From positions 1 to 53,067 of the IMG/VR virus record IMGVR_UViG_3300043773_001180: a stretch of 53,067 bases of DNA; one strand, given 5' to 3'. Position 1 is the first letter of the stretch. Every line of letters starts with the position of its first letter. Below are positions 36,536-43,318 of this stretch, one piece after another. The stretch comes from a virus. Under the pieces are notes generated by a model, which was not told the origin of the DNA, did no database searches, and saw nothing but the letters and a program-made list of their open reading frames with translations. The translations under genes were made by a program, and so were the position numbers.

Positions 36536-37042
36536 CTATTCAATATCAATGTGTTTAATCTTATTTTCTTTCTTTACAATTTCATTTTTGGGAATTGAAA
36601 GTGTAAGAACTCCGTTATTATGTTTTGCAGAAACCTTATCGAAATTATAATCGTTATGATTTCTGATAACAAATGACCGCTCAAAATAAGATTGTTTTAG
36701 TTCACGGAGAATATAATTAACATTCTCTTTCTTCTCTGTTTTTTGTTTACCGGATATGGTGAGTGTTTTGGTATTATCCTCGTTATCCTTAATTGAAATT
36801 TTTACCTCTTCTTTAGATAACCCGGCAATTTCCGCAACAAAAGTAATTTCAGATTCACTTTCCATAATGTTCACCTTTGGGTAGGATGCCTTTTGAATTG
36901 CATCAATTCCAAACGTCTTTGAAAATTCAGGAAATGTTTTTGAAATTACGGTATCAAATACCCTATCGAGTGGTAGAAACGGGTCGCTCCATAATGTTGG
37001 ATTATAAAGAGACATTTGTTCGTATGAAGATTTGTTACTCAT
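36536..37042 (-). CDS. Small heat-shock protein, Hsp20/alpha-crystallin family
   Basis: A 168-residue chaperone. The alpha-crystallin domain spans ~50-150: PKVNIMESESEITFVAEIAG, LSKEEVKISIKDN, LTISGKQK, then YFERSFVIRN and HNNGVLTLSIPK, where the GVLTLSIPK strand is the family signature. A short C-terminal extension ends in IKHIDIE. Hsp20 genes occur in several T4-like phages and may aid virion assembly. It is a single-gene unit with a TATATTTATA element 74 bp upstream and a strong terminator. Confidence 0.93.
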   Translation of the reverse strand: MSNKSSYEQMSLYNPTLWSDPFLPLDRVFDTVISKTFPEFSKTFGIDAIQKASYPKVNIMESESEITFVAEIAGLSKEEVKISIKDNEDNTKTLTISGKQKTEKKENVNYILRELKQSYFERSFVIRNHNDYNFDKVSAKHNNGVLTLSIPKNEIVKKENKIKHIDIE

Positions 37043-37086
37043 AGTAAACTCCTATAAAAAATTAAACAATCAGTTAGACTTGTTAT

Positions 37087-37110
37087 TACCGACCCATTTG
37101 GCGTCGGTAT
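37087..37110. promoter_or_regulatory. Hairpin in the hsp20 leader
   Basis: TACCGAC and GTCGGTA form a seven-pair stem with a nine-base loop between the TATATTTATA element and the Hsp20 ATG. No T-tract follows on either strand, so it is probably not a terminator. A structured 5' leader, for mRNA stability or translational control, is possible. Confidence 0.4.
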
Positions 37111-37116
37111 ATTTGA

Positions 37117-37126
37117 TATAAATATA
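37117..37126 (-). promoter_or_regulatory. Candidate phage late promoter element (TATATTTATA)
   Basis: An exact copy in sense direction 74 bp upstream of the Hsp20 ATG, in the 118-bp gap between two genes. The leader would include the hairpin at 37087-37110. Confidence 0.45.
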
Positions 37127-37160
37127 GTTTGATTTAAATTTTCAAATTATAAGTTAGATA

Positions 37161-37568
37161 TTAACCACGAGATTTAGTAGTACGTTTAGGTTTGATAGTT
37201 GCAGGTTGTTTCTTAGTAGTTCTTGGGTAGTTATCAATAGGATTTGCCGTATTGGCCCTCGGTGTTCTAACTTTAGGGGTTCTCGATTTAGTTTCAACGG
37301 GTTTAGATGTGGATATTTCCGCAGTCTCGTATGTAAATGCCCCACCACCACGCCAATTATCGTTTGGATTTTCTTCTCCAATATAATGTTGTTTAAGTGC
37401 AGTAATCACGGCGTCCTTATCGGAAATAGTTTCACTAAGAGTTTGTATCTGGCGTCTGTTGTAATCGGAAATAGTTTCACTAAGAGTTTGTATCTGGCGT
37501 CTGTTGTAATACCAAAATCCAAGTCCAACTAAGAAAACAACGGTGAATAGTATAAGTAAATTAATCAT
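37161..37568 (-). CDS. Membrane-anchored protein with internal 15-residue duplication
   Basis: A 135-residue protein with one N-terminal membrane segment (LLILFTVVFLVGLGFWYY). Two identical 15-residue copies of the sequence YNRRQIQTLSETISD follow, then a Lys/Arg/Thr/Pro-rich basic tail. The topology (short outer end, basic inner tail) suggests a cytoplasmic nucleic-acid- or protein-binding tail. No family is recognised. It starts eight bases after the preceding gene's stop. Confidence 0.72.
   Translation of the reverse strand: MINLLILFTVVFLVGLGFWYYNRRQIQTLSETISDYNRRQIQTLSETISDKDAVITALKQHYIGEENPNDNWRGGGAFTYETAEISTSKPVETKSRTPKVRTPRANTANPIDNYPRTTKKQPATIKPKRTTKSRG
37421..37510. repeat. Perfect 45-bp tandem duplication
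   Basis: Two identical 45-bp units (37421-37465 and 37466-37510) lie inside the membrane-protein gene and keep the frame. Identity at every base implies a very recent event, or an assembly artefact. Confidence 0.95.
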
Positions 37569-37576
37569 AAAACTCC

Positions 37577-38173
37577 TTATTTTAAAATAGAAAAAATATA
37601 TTGGTTATTAGTACCATCACTAAATTTTTTAATAACTAGATTGTTGTAAATGACGGATAGTATCGAGAATAAGTATAGAATATTATATTCAAAGTCATCA
37701 CTTGTGTTTTGTTTCAGAGTAAATACAACTCGGCTACTAACTCGTTTAAAACACTCTTCAATGGTTCTTAGAATAAATTCGTATTGTCTATCTCCATATA
37801 GCATAGTATCGAATATACCTGTTATCAGGATAGACGAGGTATCTTCATTATTTTCAGAAAGAAAATCTTGCATCGATTTAAATGTAAAATCAAACTTTTT
37901 TCTTCTAATAAATGGATATAATTCACTATCCAGTAATTTAAATTTTTCTTCATCAACATCAACACCCTGATATGTATTGATGTAATTCGTAAATTCCGAT
38001 GAGTAATCATAGTTGTCTGACTTTTCTGCATTATGAATATTTTTTAAAAACATAAAGTCATCAAAACCTGCACCAAAATGTAGTATGTTATAGGGTGGAT
38101 AATCGTCATCATTCGACCATCCAAATAGTCCAAGTGAATCCGCAATACTATTAAATGTCAAAATGTTCGCCAT
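37577..38173 (-). CDS. Possible class I SAM-dependent methyltransferase-like protein
   Basis: A 198-residue protein. NILHFGAGFDDFMFL resembles a glycine-rich SAM-binding loop, GVDVDEEKFKLLD could be the acidic second strand, and SSILITGIFDTMLYGD could be motif IV, followed by RTIEECFKRVSSRVVFTLK. The order matches a class I methyltransferase, but the glycine loop is not canonical and no target motif is visible. Treat as a fold suggestion only. It overlaps the upstream gene by 23 bases. Confidence 0.6.
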   Translation of the reverse strand: MANILTFNSIADSLGLFGWSNDDDYPPYNILHFGAGFDDFMFLKNIHNAEKSDNYDYSSEFTNYINTYQGVDVDEEKFKLLDSELYPFIRRKKFDFTFKSMQDFLSENNEDTSSILITGIFDTMLYGDRQYEFILRTIEECFKRVSSRVVFTLKQNTSDDFEYNILYLFSILSVIYNNLVIKKFSDGTNNQYIFSILK

Positions 38174-38480
38174 CGAAGTAATCTCCTATGTTATTTTTTC
38201 TTCGTTTTTTAATTCTCGATTTCTTTTCAGTTGAATCGTAAAAATCTGCACGTAGTGGATGGGTTCTGTTTAAATTTTGAGTAAACTTTAAACTCAAGTC
38301 TGCCATTTCCCATGCAGTCTTAGGGTCTTTAGTGGGTGGTAAAAGATGTTCATCGGAAAGATTCACCCCGTTTGCTTCTATGTATAAGTTTTTCTGTGAA
38401 TCAAATCTCATCTTTGCGCCCGGGCATTTTCTTAGTACCTTTCGCATTACCTTTTCTAGTTCTGTCATTTTTGCCTTCAT
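38151..38480 (-). CDS. Unknown basic protein
   Basis: A 109-residue basic protein with AGAGGA five bases before its ATG. The ends are Lys/Arg-rich (RKVLRKCPGAKMRF; KKSRIKKRRKNN). Its first 80 bases overlap the gene upstream in another frame, an unusually long overlap for this genome. No family recognised. Confidence 0.65.
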   Translation of the reverse strand: MKAKMTELEKVMRKVLRKCPGAKMRFDSQKNLYIEANGVNLSDEHLLPPTKDPKTAWEMADLSLKFTQNLNRTHPLRADFYDSTEKKSRIKKRRKNNIGDYFDGEHFDI

Positions 38481-38721
38481 GGTTTCCTCTATCTTTTATT
38501 TCTAAGTGATACAACTTTTTTATAGCATCAATATTTTTTTGAATAATGATGCATTTTTCATATTCTTGTTTTTCTAAAAAGTAAATAAGCATATCATACA
38601 ATTCGTCTAATTTCTGAAATGTAGATATTGAATTTAATTCAAAATAGTAATTTGGGTTTTGGTTTAGAAGTTCCCAACTGAATAACAGAGAACTTTCATA
38701 CATTTTTTGAATCTTATCCAT
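38401..38721 (-). CDS. Unknown helical protein with basic tail
   Basis: A 106-residue protein, helical for ~75 residues (SLLFSWELLNQNPNYYFELN, then KLDELYDMLIYFLEKQEYEK), followed by a basic low-complexity end. The basic tail is encoded by the region that also codes for the start of the next gene. It overlaps ThyX by eight bases at its start. Unknown function. Confidence 0.65.
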   Translation of the reverse strand: MDKIQKMYESSLLFSWELLNQNPNYYFELNSISTFQKLDELYDMLIYFLEKQEYEKCIIIQKNIDAIKKLYHLEIKDRGNHEGKNDRTRKGNAKGTKKMPGRKDEI

Positions 38722-39370
38722 CTGTCTTTTTTTGTAGTGCCTCTGTTATATTTGGGAAATTTATTTTGAATATCTCGTTGATTTGATTTGCAATTTCACG
38801 GTGTTCCTTTTGGGTATCTTCGGATGTTCTCAATTCTAAGTAGTGCATCCACGAGCGAATATTGCCTTTCATATAGAGTGTAGTTTCTGTGGCGAGTGGA
38901 AGAATATCTCTAGCAACTTCCCGTGCTATACCGGCGTCAATCATTTCGTTGTAGAGTTTCAAGGATGCTTGGAAATGACCACTTACAATATCGGATAGTT
39001 TAACACCACCCACCCATTCAGGATTGTATAGTTCTGCAGATGATTGACGATTTTTTTGTGCTTGTTTACGGAGTTCAACATCTTGGATTGATGTGGCGGA
39101 AGAATACCGTTGTGAAAATTCTTGAAACGAAAATGATTTGTGACGAAGAATCTGTGCGGCAATAGAACGTCTTGTTACAATTTCAACGGTCATATCAACA
39201 AACTCAAACGGAGACCAATGTTTATGTGTAACTAAATAATTTATTAGTCTTGGTGCCGTTTCAAAATTCATTTGATTAGATGGGTTACTTACACGGGCAA
39301 CATACACGATAAATTCTTCTGGAGAAATGTCCATAGAAGGGTGTGTTATAGAAACTAATTTTACACTCAT
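38714..39370 (-). CDS. thyX: FAD-dependent thymidylate synthase ThyX
   Basis: A 218-residue flavoenzyme that methylates dUMP to dTMP using methylene-tetrahydrofolate, FAD and NADPH. The ThyX signature is RHKSFSFQEFSQRYS (76-90), a variant of RHRxxSxNExSxRYS with Gln for Asn. AREVARDILPLATETTLYM and IRSWMHYLELRTSEDTQKEH also match. The protein is of normal length and supplies dTMP for replication. It forms an overlapping pair with the 5'-nucleotidase upstream (39370), which fits a nucleotide-metabolism unit. Confidence 0.95.
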   Translation of the reverse strand: MSVKLVSITHPSMDISPEEFIVYVARVSNPSNQMNFETAPRLINYLVTHKHWSPFEFVDMTVEIVTRRSIAAQILRHKSFSFQEFSQRYSSATSIQDVELRKQAQKNRQSSAELYNPEWVGGVKLSDIVSGHFQASLKLYNEMIDAGIAREVARDILPLATETTLYMKGNIRSWMHYLELRTSEDTQKEHREIANQINEIFKINFPNITEALQKKTDG

Positions 39371-39822
39371 TAAAAATTTTCCTTTACAGAGAGATACTTT
39401 AAAACTTCTTTCCAGTTTGGGAATTTCGGACTACCGAAATGTATAAACTCACCACTAAATTCAGTTGAACCGTTTGCCGTTCTATCATCAATAAGATAAT
39501 TCCCCAAATTCAAAGACTTATTGTTTGATAGAATAAGTTTCTTATAAGCAATACTACCAAACTTTTCATCTATCCACAATCTCTTATCTATAAATGAACT
39601 TGGATTTTCCCATTCAGCAGTTGATAAAAAATAAACATTGAATTTTGTATTCAAGAAATTTACCGCATCATAGGCATCTGGAATCAATTCAAGGTCTCGG
39701 TAAAATCCAGGAGGAGTCGGTGGTATATGATACGGGTCTATCTTTCTTCCATACATTCTTTCCCATTTACCTGCAAAATCTGCAACAACCCCATCCATAT
39801 CAACGTAAACTATTTTTTTCAC
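39370..39822 (-). CDS. 5'(3')-deoxyribonucleotidase, HAD superfamily (GTG start)
   Basis: A 150-residue HAD phosphatase that dephosphorylates deoxynucleoside monophosphates. Motif I is YVDMDGVVADF with the nucleophilic Asp; YFLSTAEWENPSSF is the motif II/substrate loop, KKLILSNNKS the Lys region, and YLIDDRTANG motif III. The GTG at 39822, with GAGG seven bases upstream, is preferred to an ATG at 39864 that would add 14 unlikely residues and a 65-base overlap. Coupled to ThyX, it probably tunes dNTP pools. Confidence 0.9.
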   Translation of the reverse strand: MKKIVYVDMDGVVADFAGKWERMYGRKIDPYHIPPTPPGFYRDLELIPDAYDAVNFLNTKFNVYFLSTAEWENPSSFIDKRLWIDEKFGSIAYKKLILSNNKSLNLGNYLIDDRTANGSTEFSGEFIHFGSPKFPNWKEVLKYLSVKENF

Positions 39823-40036
39823 TATCAACCTCGTTATCAGTTTGTCCATCGAATACATTATCATCAGAATCTAAACTACTATTGATTTCGTCTATATTGA
39901 TTTTGTTCAAGTTAATTTTGTTTTGCCTACGATTTTTGTTTCTATCATAAGAATCTAACTTCTTTGATTTTGAAACTTCGTAACCGTCTTCAAACTTGGT
40001 CGTATTTGAAATACGTAATTTGTAATCCCGTCCCAT
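39800..40036 (-). CDS. Unknown small charged protein
   Basis: A 78-residue hydrophilic protein, basic in the first half and Asn/Asp-rich in the second. AAGAAG precedes the ATG. It overlaps the nucleotidase start by 23 bases, consistent with coupling. No family recognised. Confidence 0.6.
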   Translation of the reverse strand: MGRDYKLRISNTTKFEDGYEVSKSKKLDSYDRNKNRRQNKINLNKINIDEINSSLDSDDNVFDGQTDNEVDSEKNSLR

Positions 40037-40102
40037 CTTCTTATATCTAATGTATAATAATGTTACAACATACGAAAAAAATTTGTAATATCCAAATATT
40101 TT

Positions 40103-40402
40103 TTAAAATTTATTTTTGCTGTCACAACTAAATCGTTTCTTAACGTAATATGAAATAGTCTCATAATAATCTTTTTTGGACGGATTGTTTTTGATTGCAT
40201 TTTTCATATATTCATCCACCATATCATCATCTATATGATATGAAGAACTCGTGGTACTTTGATATTGCTTCAGTATGTTTTCAGTTGTTATGATTGCATC
40301 GTTTATATGAAACTCGTCATAATCTGAAATTTCTACTTTGTACTCTCGTAGTAAACCTTCCAAACGAAACATCCATTCAATATAATCATTTTTTACTTCC
40401 AC
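40103..40402 (-). CDS. Unknown small acidic protein (probable GTG start)
   Basis: A 99-residue protein (WMFRLEGLLREYKVEISDYD near the start, basic end KKRFSCDSKNKF). The open frame begins with GTG at 40402, overlapping the previous gene by 17 bases; the first in-frame ATG is ten codons further and has no ribosome site. The start is uncertain. No family assigned. Confidence 0.6.
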   Translation of the reverse strand: MEVKNDYIEWMFRLEGLLREYKVEISDYDEFHINDAIITTENILKQYQSTTSSSYHIDDDMVDEYMKNAIKNNPSKKDYYETISYYVKKRFSCDSKNKF

Positions 40403-40865
40403 CCTTTTTTAGTTTAATAAGTTGAATACTGGTAACGCCACCATCATCTGTGATTATGACATTATATCTTGATTGTATCAAAACACCATATAACCAACCC
40501 AAAAACGTATTTATCTCTTTTAGATATTGGGCATCATCATTTTTGTTATTGTCTGGAACTTTTTTATTTGAGTTAGGTAATTTACCGTCATCCTCTGAAA
40601 ATAAGTCTTCACCAAATAGGTCAAAATCATCTTGATTAGAATCGAAATCTGTGTTATCTTCGTTATTTTGTTCAGGATTGTTTTTAATATTATCACTTAT
40701 TTTTTTGATAATATCACGAATAATCTCTGAATCATATAGTCTATTAAATCTATCTAAAAAAAGTTTCTTCTGTTCTGCCGTCATCTTCTCACTACGTTTA
40801 CCACCCATATCAATCTCATAGTAATTGAGCATTGACTTAATTTTTTCTTTTTGATTTTTCGTCAT
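40386..40865 (-). CDS. Unknown protein with acidic linker
   Basis: A 159-residue protein. The N-terminal ~55 residues are helical and charged. A long Asp/Asn-rich linker (~62-105, with FDLFGEDLFSEDDG) joins it to a compact C-terminal region (YLKEINTFLGWLYGVLIQSR, then YNVIITDDGGVTSIQLIKL). A short acidic peptide with hydrophobics could bind a clamp or polymerase, but this is guesswork. It overlaps the upstream gene by 29 bases. Confidence 0.65.
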   Translation of the reverse strand: MTKNQKEKIKSMLNYYEIDMGGKRSEKMTAEQKKLFLDRFNRLYDSEIIRDIIKKISDNIKNNPEQNNEDNTDFDSNQDDFDLFGEDLFSEDDGKLPNSNKKVPDNNKNDDAQYLKEINTFLGWLYGVLIQSRYNVIITDDGGVTSIQLIKLKKGGSKK

Positions 40866-41124
40866 ATCCGTTTCCTACATGGGTTAAAGATTTTAAAACA
40901 TCATCGTACTCGTAATGACCATTTTGGATTTTTATCAATGAGTATTCTTTTATCGTTCTTAATAACTTTTCATTGTGATTACCAGATTCAATCAATTTTA
41001 AGAAAGATTCTTTTTGTGGACATATTCTACTACTGATACTGATTTGATTAGACTTAGTTAAAACCATATTTGTTCCAATCATTGAGAGTATAAACAATAT
41101 GGTGTATAATATAAATGTTTCCAT
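40837..41124 (-). CDS. Small membrane-anchored protein
   Basis: A 95-residue protein with one N-terminal membrane segment (FILYTILFILSMIGTNMVL) and a soluble, charged ~75-residue domain. A TATATTTATA element lies 33 bp upstream, so it opens the small-protein operon that leads to ThyX. No family recognised. Confidence 0.68.
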   Translation of the reverse strand: METFILYTILFILSMIGTNMVLTKSNQISISSRICPQKESFLKLIESGNHNEKLLRTIKEYSLIKIQNGHYEYDDVLKSLTHVGNGYDEKSKRKN

Positions 41125-41157
41125 GTAGTTTTGTATTTAGTTATGAAATCTTTTAGT

Positions 41158-41167
41158 TATAAATATA
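41158..41167 (-). promoter_or_regulatory. Candidate phage late promoter element (TATATTTATA)
   Basis: Exact copy, 33 bp upstream of the 41124 ATG and just downstream of the transglycosylase terminator, a natural place for a new transcription unit to begin. Confidence 0.5.
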
Positions 41168-41181
41168 CATGAGGTTGATAA

Positions 41182-41255
41182 TAAAAACAGGGCAGAAGAA
41201 CTTATTTGGTCGGTATATGTTTTTTGGTTATTACACCATATACGTTCTTCTGCCC
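41182..41255 (-). terminator. Long bulged-stem terminator after transglycosylase gene
   Basis: GGGCAGAAGAAC and its complement form a 12-pair outer stem (41190-41201 with 41244-41255). An inner seven-pair stem GTATATG/CATATAC is separated by an 11-base bulge on one side. In transcript order it is followed by TGTTTTTATT. The bulged design is unusual for a simple terminator. Confidence 0.75.
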
Positions 41256-41263
41256 ATAACATA

Positions 41264-41761
41264 TTACAATTTTGAAATCGCCGTTATATTTCTATTTTCC
41301 AATTCTACATTAAACCTCTTAGATACCTTCACCCAATACTTGTTAGTTTGGCGTTTACGGTCTCCATTCGGTCCACCATTCCACTTTCTTGCCATTACCT
41401 TAATATCAGTAACCGAGAGTGAATCCCAATTCATCTTGGGATTGTAGAATTTCTGGTAAATCCAAAACATTTCTTCCGATTTGTTTGGATTGTGTCTATC
41501 GGAAAGAGTAAATTGCTTTTTCAAACCACGAATCTTACAGATTCTATTTACCTCTTTCACCATTACGGGTTTGATTTGGATTACTCCAACCGAACCATCT
41601 TTGGATTTTGCTTTGGGATTGCCTTTTGACTCAACCCATGCAATAGACGAATACAACACATCTTTTACTGCCTCGTTCTTTTCAAAAGGTTTCATTGCCA
41701 CAAGGACAATTCCTATCATTAAAAAACAGATGAGTGTAACGTTTTTGCGCTTGTTGTTCAT
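41264..41761 (-). CDS. Lytic transglycosylase (SLT-like) with N-terminal membrane anchor
   Basis: A 165-residue protein starting at the ATG at 41761. A signal-anchor (VTLICFLMIGIVLVA) is followed by an SLT-like domain: IAWVESKGNPKAKSKDGSVG with the catalytic Glu, VIQIKPVMVKEV, and a terminal MARKWNGGPNG region. The domain cleaves glycan strands of peptidoglycan. The anchor directs it outward, so a lysis role is more likely than tail-borne entry. A longer frame to 41851 exists but would cover the palindrome and lacks a ribosome site. Confidence 0.82.
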   Translation of the reverse strand: MNNKRKNVTLICFLMIGIVLVAMKPFEKNEAVKDVLYSSIAWVESKGNPKAKSKDGSVGVIQIKPVMVKEVNRICKIRGLKKQFTLSDRHNPNKSEEMFWIYQKFYNPKMNWDSLSVTDIKVMARKWNGGPNGDRKRQTNKYWVKVSKRFNVELENRNITAISKL

Positions 41762-41801
41762 AATAAATCTCGCATTTGTGGATAATTTGTTTTCATTCTT
41801 T

Positions 41802-41835
41802 GTGTTACAAATTGTAACACAGGTGTTATTACAAC
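41802..41835. promoter_or_regulatory. Palindromic operator-like site upstream of transglycosylase gene
   Basis: GTGTTACAAATTGTAACAC (41802-41820) is a perfect 9-bp-arm dyad with one central base. A related shorter dyad, GTGTTATTACAACAC, follows at 41823-41837. They lie 40-75 bp upstream of the chosen start, where a repressor could act. No -33/-7 promoter is clear here, so the role is open. Confidence 0.5.
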
Positions 41836-41887
41836 ACATTATACCGACCATGTATAACTATGTTTTTTTCCGTAATATGTTTTGTTT

Positions 41888-42217
41888 TTAAATTAAGGTA
41901 TCTATTGTTTGTTGTTTATCAGTTGTGTTGTTCTTAGTATAAGCACCAAAGTCTTGGTCTGGTTTCTTCTTTACTTCCACCGTTTCTTCTTGAGATTCTT
42001 CCAGTAGGTTTACAAGTTCATTTGGGTCTATATCTCTGTATTGAGTCTCCAATACAGCGTGACAACAATACCAGTTTCCTTGATTGTCTTTTAACAATTT
42101 ATTTGTATTTAGTTCTTCGTGTATCAGATTCGCCTGTTCTTCTGTTGTGGTATTTCTTAATTTTCTAACTATGAAATAGATCTCATTATCTAGTTTAATA
42201 TAATTTCTTGTAAGCAT
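41888..42217 (-). CDS. Unknown protein
   Basis: A 109-residue protein with a compact N-terminal part (NEIYFIVRKLRN, then GNWYCCHAVLETQYRDID) and a polar, Lys/Glu/Thr-rich tail. The paired Cys next to Trp-Tyr is the only notable feature. It has a host-type promoter and a long AT-rich leader (~130 bp), so it may be independently regulated. No family recognised. Confidence 0.65.
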   Translation of the reverse strand: MLTRNYIKLDNEIYFIVRKLRNTTTEEQANLIHEELNTNKLLKDNQGNWYCCHAVLETQYRDIDPNELVNLLEESQEETVEVKKKPDQDFGAYTKNNTTDKQQTIDTLI

Positions 42218-42218
42218 A

Positions 42219-42310
42219 TAGTATTAGTATTATAGTAATATAGTATTATAGTTTAGATCTATAATTTAGATCTATAGTTAATATAGATATACTTAATATA
42301 AAGATCTAAT
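42219..42310. repeat. AT-rich leader with direct repeats
   Basis: A low-complexity AT stretch between the promoter at 42352 and the 42217 start. TTTAGATCTATA occurs twice in tandem (42252-42263, 42265-42276), each with an AGATCT palindrome, and AGATCT appears again at 42302. Variants of TATAGTATTATAG also repeat. In the transcript this would be a mostly unstructured or weakly paired 5' leader. Confidence 0.7.
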
Positions 42311-42326
42311 AGTTACAGTTTTTTAG

Positions 42327-42349
42327 GTGTACACTTTTTCCGTGTACAC
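42327..42349. promoter_or_regulatory. Paired GTGTACAC palindromes, probable operator
   Basis: Two perfect 8-bp palindromes GTGTACAC (42327-42334 and 42342-42349) are 15 bp apart, immediately downstream of the -7 box at 42352-42359. The predicted transcription start falls within the first site met. Such an arrangement fits a repressor blocking the start. The pair could also fold as one hairpin in RNA. Confidence 0.6.
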
Positions 42350-42351
42350 TA

Positions 42352-42383
42352 CAAAGATACAAAATTTTTCAATACGAGTCAAG
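42352..42383 (-). promoter_or_regulatory. Bacteroidota-type promoter
   Basis: CTTG (42383-42380), 20 bp, TATCTTTG (42359-42352) in sense direction, reading toward the gene at 42217. The spacing is identical to the other host-type promoters here. Confidence 0.75.
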
Positions 42384-42389
42384 CAAAAT

Positions 42390-42698
42390 TTATCGGATGT
42401 TCAAAATATTTTTAAGACGATGTTCTTTCTTCCAGCCTGCCTGATATTTTGAATCAGTATAGTAAATTACCAGGTCTGAACTGTATTTAGATTGTACAAG
42501 TGATACAGAGAAATTTGAATTGTATCTATCGGTTGTACGAAACCAAATTTGCTCTTGTTTTTTTGCCTCATACCTACTTTCAGTTTCCCAAACCCACAAG
42601 TCTGCCTCGTACTTGTTTTTGGTTACGAATACCTTATAGTCACCATTTTTGGTCGGTGAAATGAACACCAGTGACAAAATGACCAATATACTACCCAT
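42390..42698 (-). CDS. Secreted or membrane-tethered DUF6150-like repeat protein
   Basis: A 102-residue protein. A short hydrophobic N-terminus (GSILVILSLVFISPT) looks like a signal peptide without a lipobox. The rest consists of four short repeats: YKVFVTKNKYEADLWVWETE, SRYEAKKQEQIWFRT, RYNSNFSVSLVQSKYSSDLV and IYYTDSKYQAGWKKEH. This pattern of hydrophobic strands alternating with K-Y-x-A-D turns matches what I recall of DUF6150. The function of that family is unknown. Confidence 0.75.
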   Translation of the reverse strand: MGSILVILSLVFISPTKNGDYKVFVTKNKYEADLWVWETESRYEAKKQEQIWFRTTDRYNSNFSVSLVQSKYSSDLVIYYTDSKYQAGWKKEHRLKNILNIR

Positions 42699-42751
42699 AA
42701 AACCCCCATTTTACCCCTCTGGCGTCCTCGCCACGAGGTCAAAACCCCGAT

Positions 42752-42803
42752 AGGTATAGTTACCTATGGGTGTGAAAAAAAACCCCTTAAATTTTCAAAA
42801 TTT
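42752..42803. promoter_or_regulatory. Structured intergenic stretch (two small dyads)
   Basis: ATAGGTA/TACCTAT (about 42751-42768) and AAATTTTCAAAATTT (42789-42803) are perfect short dyads. The second and its flank (AACCCCTTAAATTTTCAAAA, continuing TTTGACG) resemble a segment at 47331-47358. No T-tract terminator is formed by either alone. Possibly regulatory. Confidence 0.4.
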
Positions 42804-42811
42804 GACGTATT

Positions 42812-42875
42812 GTAAGTGTTTGGGGTGTAAAGACTTACAAAAAACCCCGTAAGTCATTGATTTATATGAACTTAC
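42812..42875. promoter_or_regulatory. GTAAGTC/GACTTAC array, locus A
   Basis: Four 7-mers alternate in orientation: GTAAGTG (42812), GACTTAC (42832), GTAAGTC (42849), AACTTAC (42869). They form two GTAAGTN-N13-NACTTAC dyads. The second dyad is embedded in the terminator stem. The same words and spacing recur at 46315-46380 and 52956-52982. Confidence 0.55.
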
Positions 42876-42883
42876 GGGGGTTT
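42837..42883 (-). terminator. Terminator after the 42911 gene
   Basis: On the minus strand, AAACCCC(C)GTAAGT pairs with ACTTACGGGGTTT around a 15-base loop and runs into TTTTTTG. It follows the stop codon of the 135-residue gene by 27 bp. Confidence 0.8.
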
Positions 42884-42910
42884 ATCACATTTATACCAAC
42901 TACCAACTAC

Positions 42911-43318
42911 TTACATACCCATAAGGACATCTGGACGAACAATCATATCAATGTTTTCACCACCATCGTGAACCAATGCGTTCTGTTCATCCCAAGAAAT
43001 TATCCCATAACCATCCTGACATCCGTATCGTTGATAATATCCCTCATATTCCTCGAATGATTCGTGTGGATTAAATTGACTATCAAAAAACGGAACGTCA
43101 CCTGTTTCTCTCAATAGACTCTCTTCAAGAGAATTTATCTCTGACAAATAATTGGATTGTATTTCTTCCGGTTGATTGGAAATAATATCATACATTTCCA
43201 TACGAGTAGAAATTAAGTTAGTGTACTTGTCTTGTATTTGTTCTAACGAGTTACACATAACTACGTTTCTCCATTCATCCGAATAGGTTTCCTTTAATTT
43301 CTTAAAATTATTGTTCAT
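42911..43318 (-). CDS. Unknown acidic protein
   Basis: A 135-residue acidic, Glu/Asn-rich protein (helical ~1-80, then FFDSQFNPHESFEEYEGYYQ and ISWDEQNALVHDGG). The upstream gene overlaps its start by 11 bases, and a terminator follows. No family recognised; last gene of the operon led by the VWA protein gene. Confidence 0.65.
   Translation of the reverse strand: MNNNFKKLKETYSDEWRNVVMCNSLEQIQDKYTNLISTRMEMYDIISNQPEEIQSNYLSEINSLEESLLRETGDVPFFDSQFNPHESFEEYEGYYQRYGCQDGYGIISWDEQNALVHDGGENIDMIVRPDVLMGM

Noticed and set aside
37087-37110. Terminator before hsp20
   Set aside because: Stem of seven pairs but no T-tract on either strand; it lies in the leader downstream of a promoter element.
39823-39864. 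ATG start for the 5'-nucleotidase
   Set aside because: The HAD fold begins right at KKIVYVDMDG; GTG at 39822 has GAGG at good spacing.
41762-41851. Extended N-terminus of the transglycosylase
   Set aside because: Would put a Cys/Asn-rich stretch ahead of the signal anchor and cover a perfect palindrome; no ribosome site.
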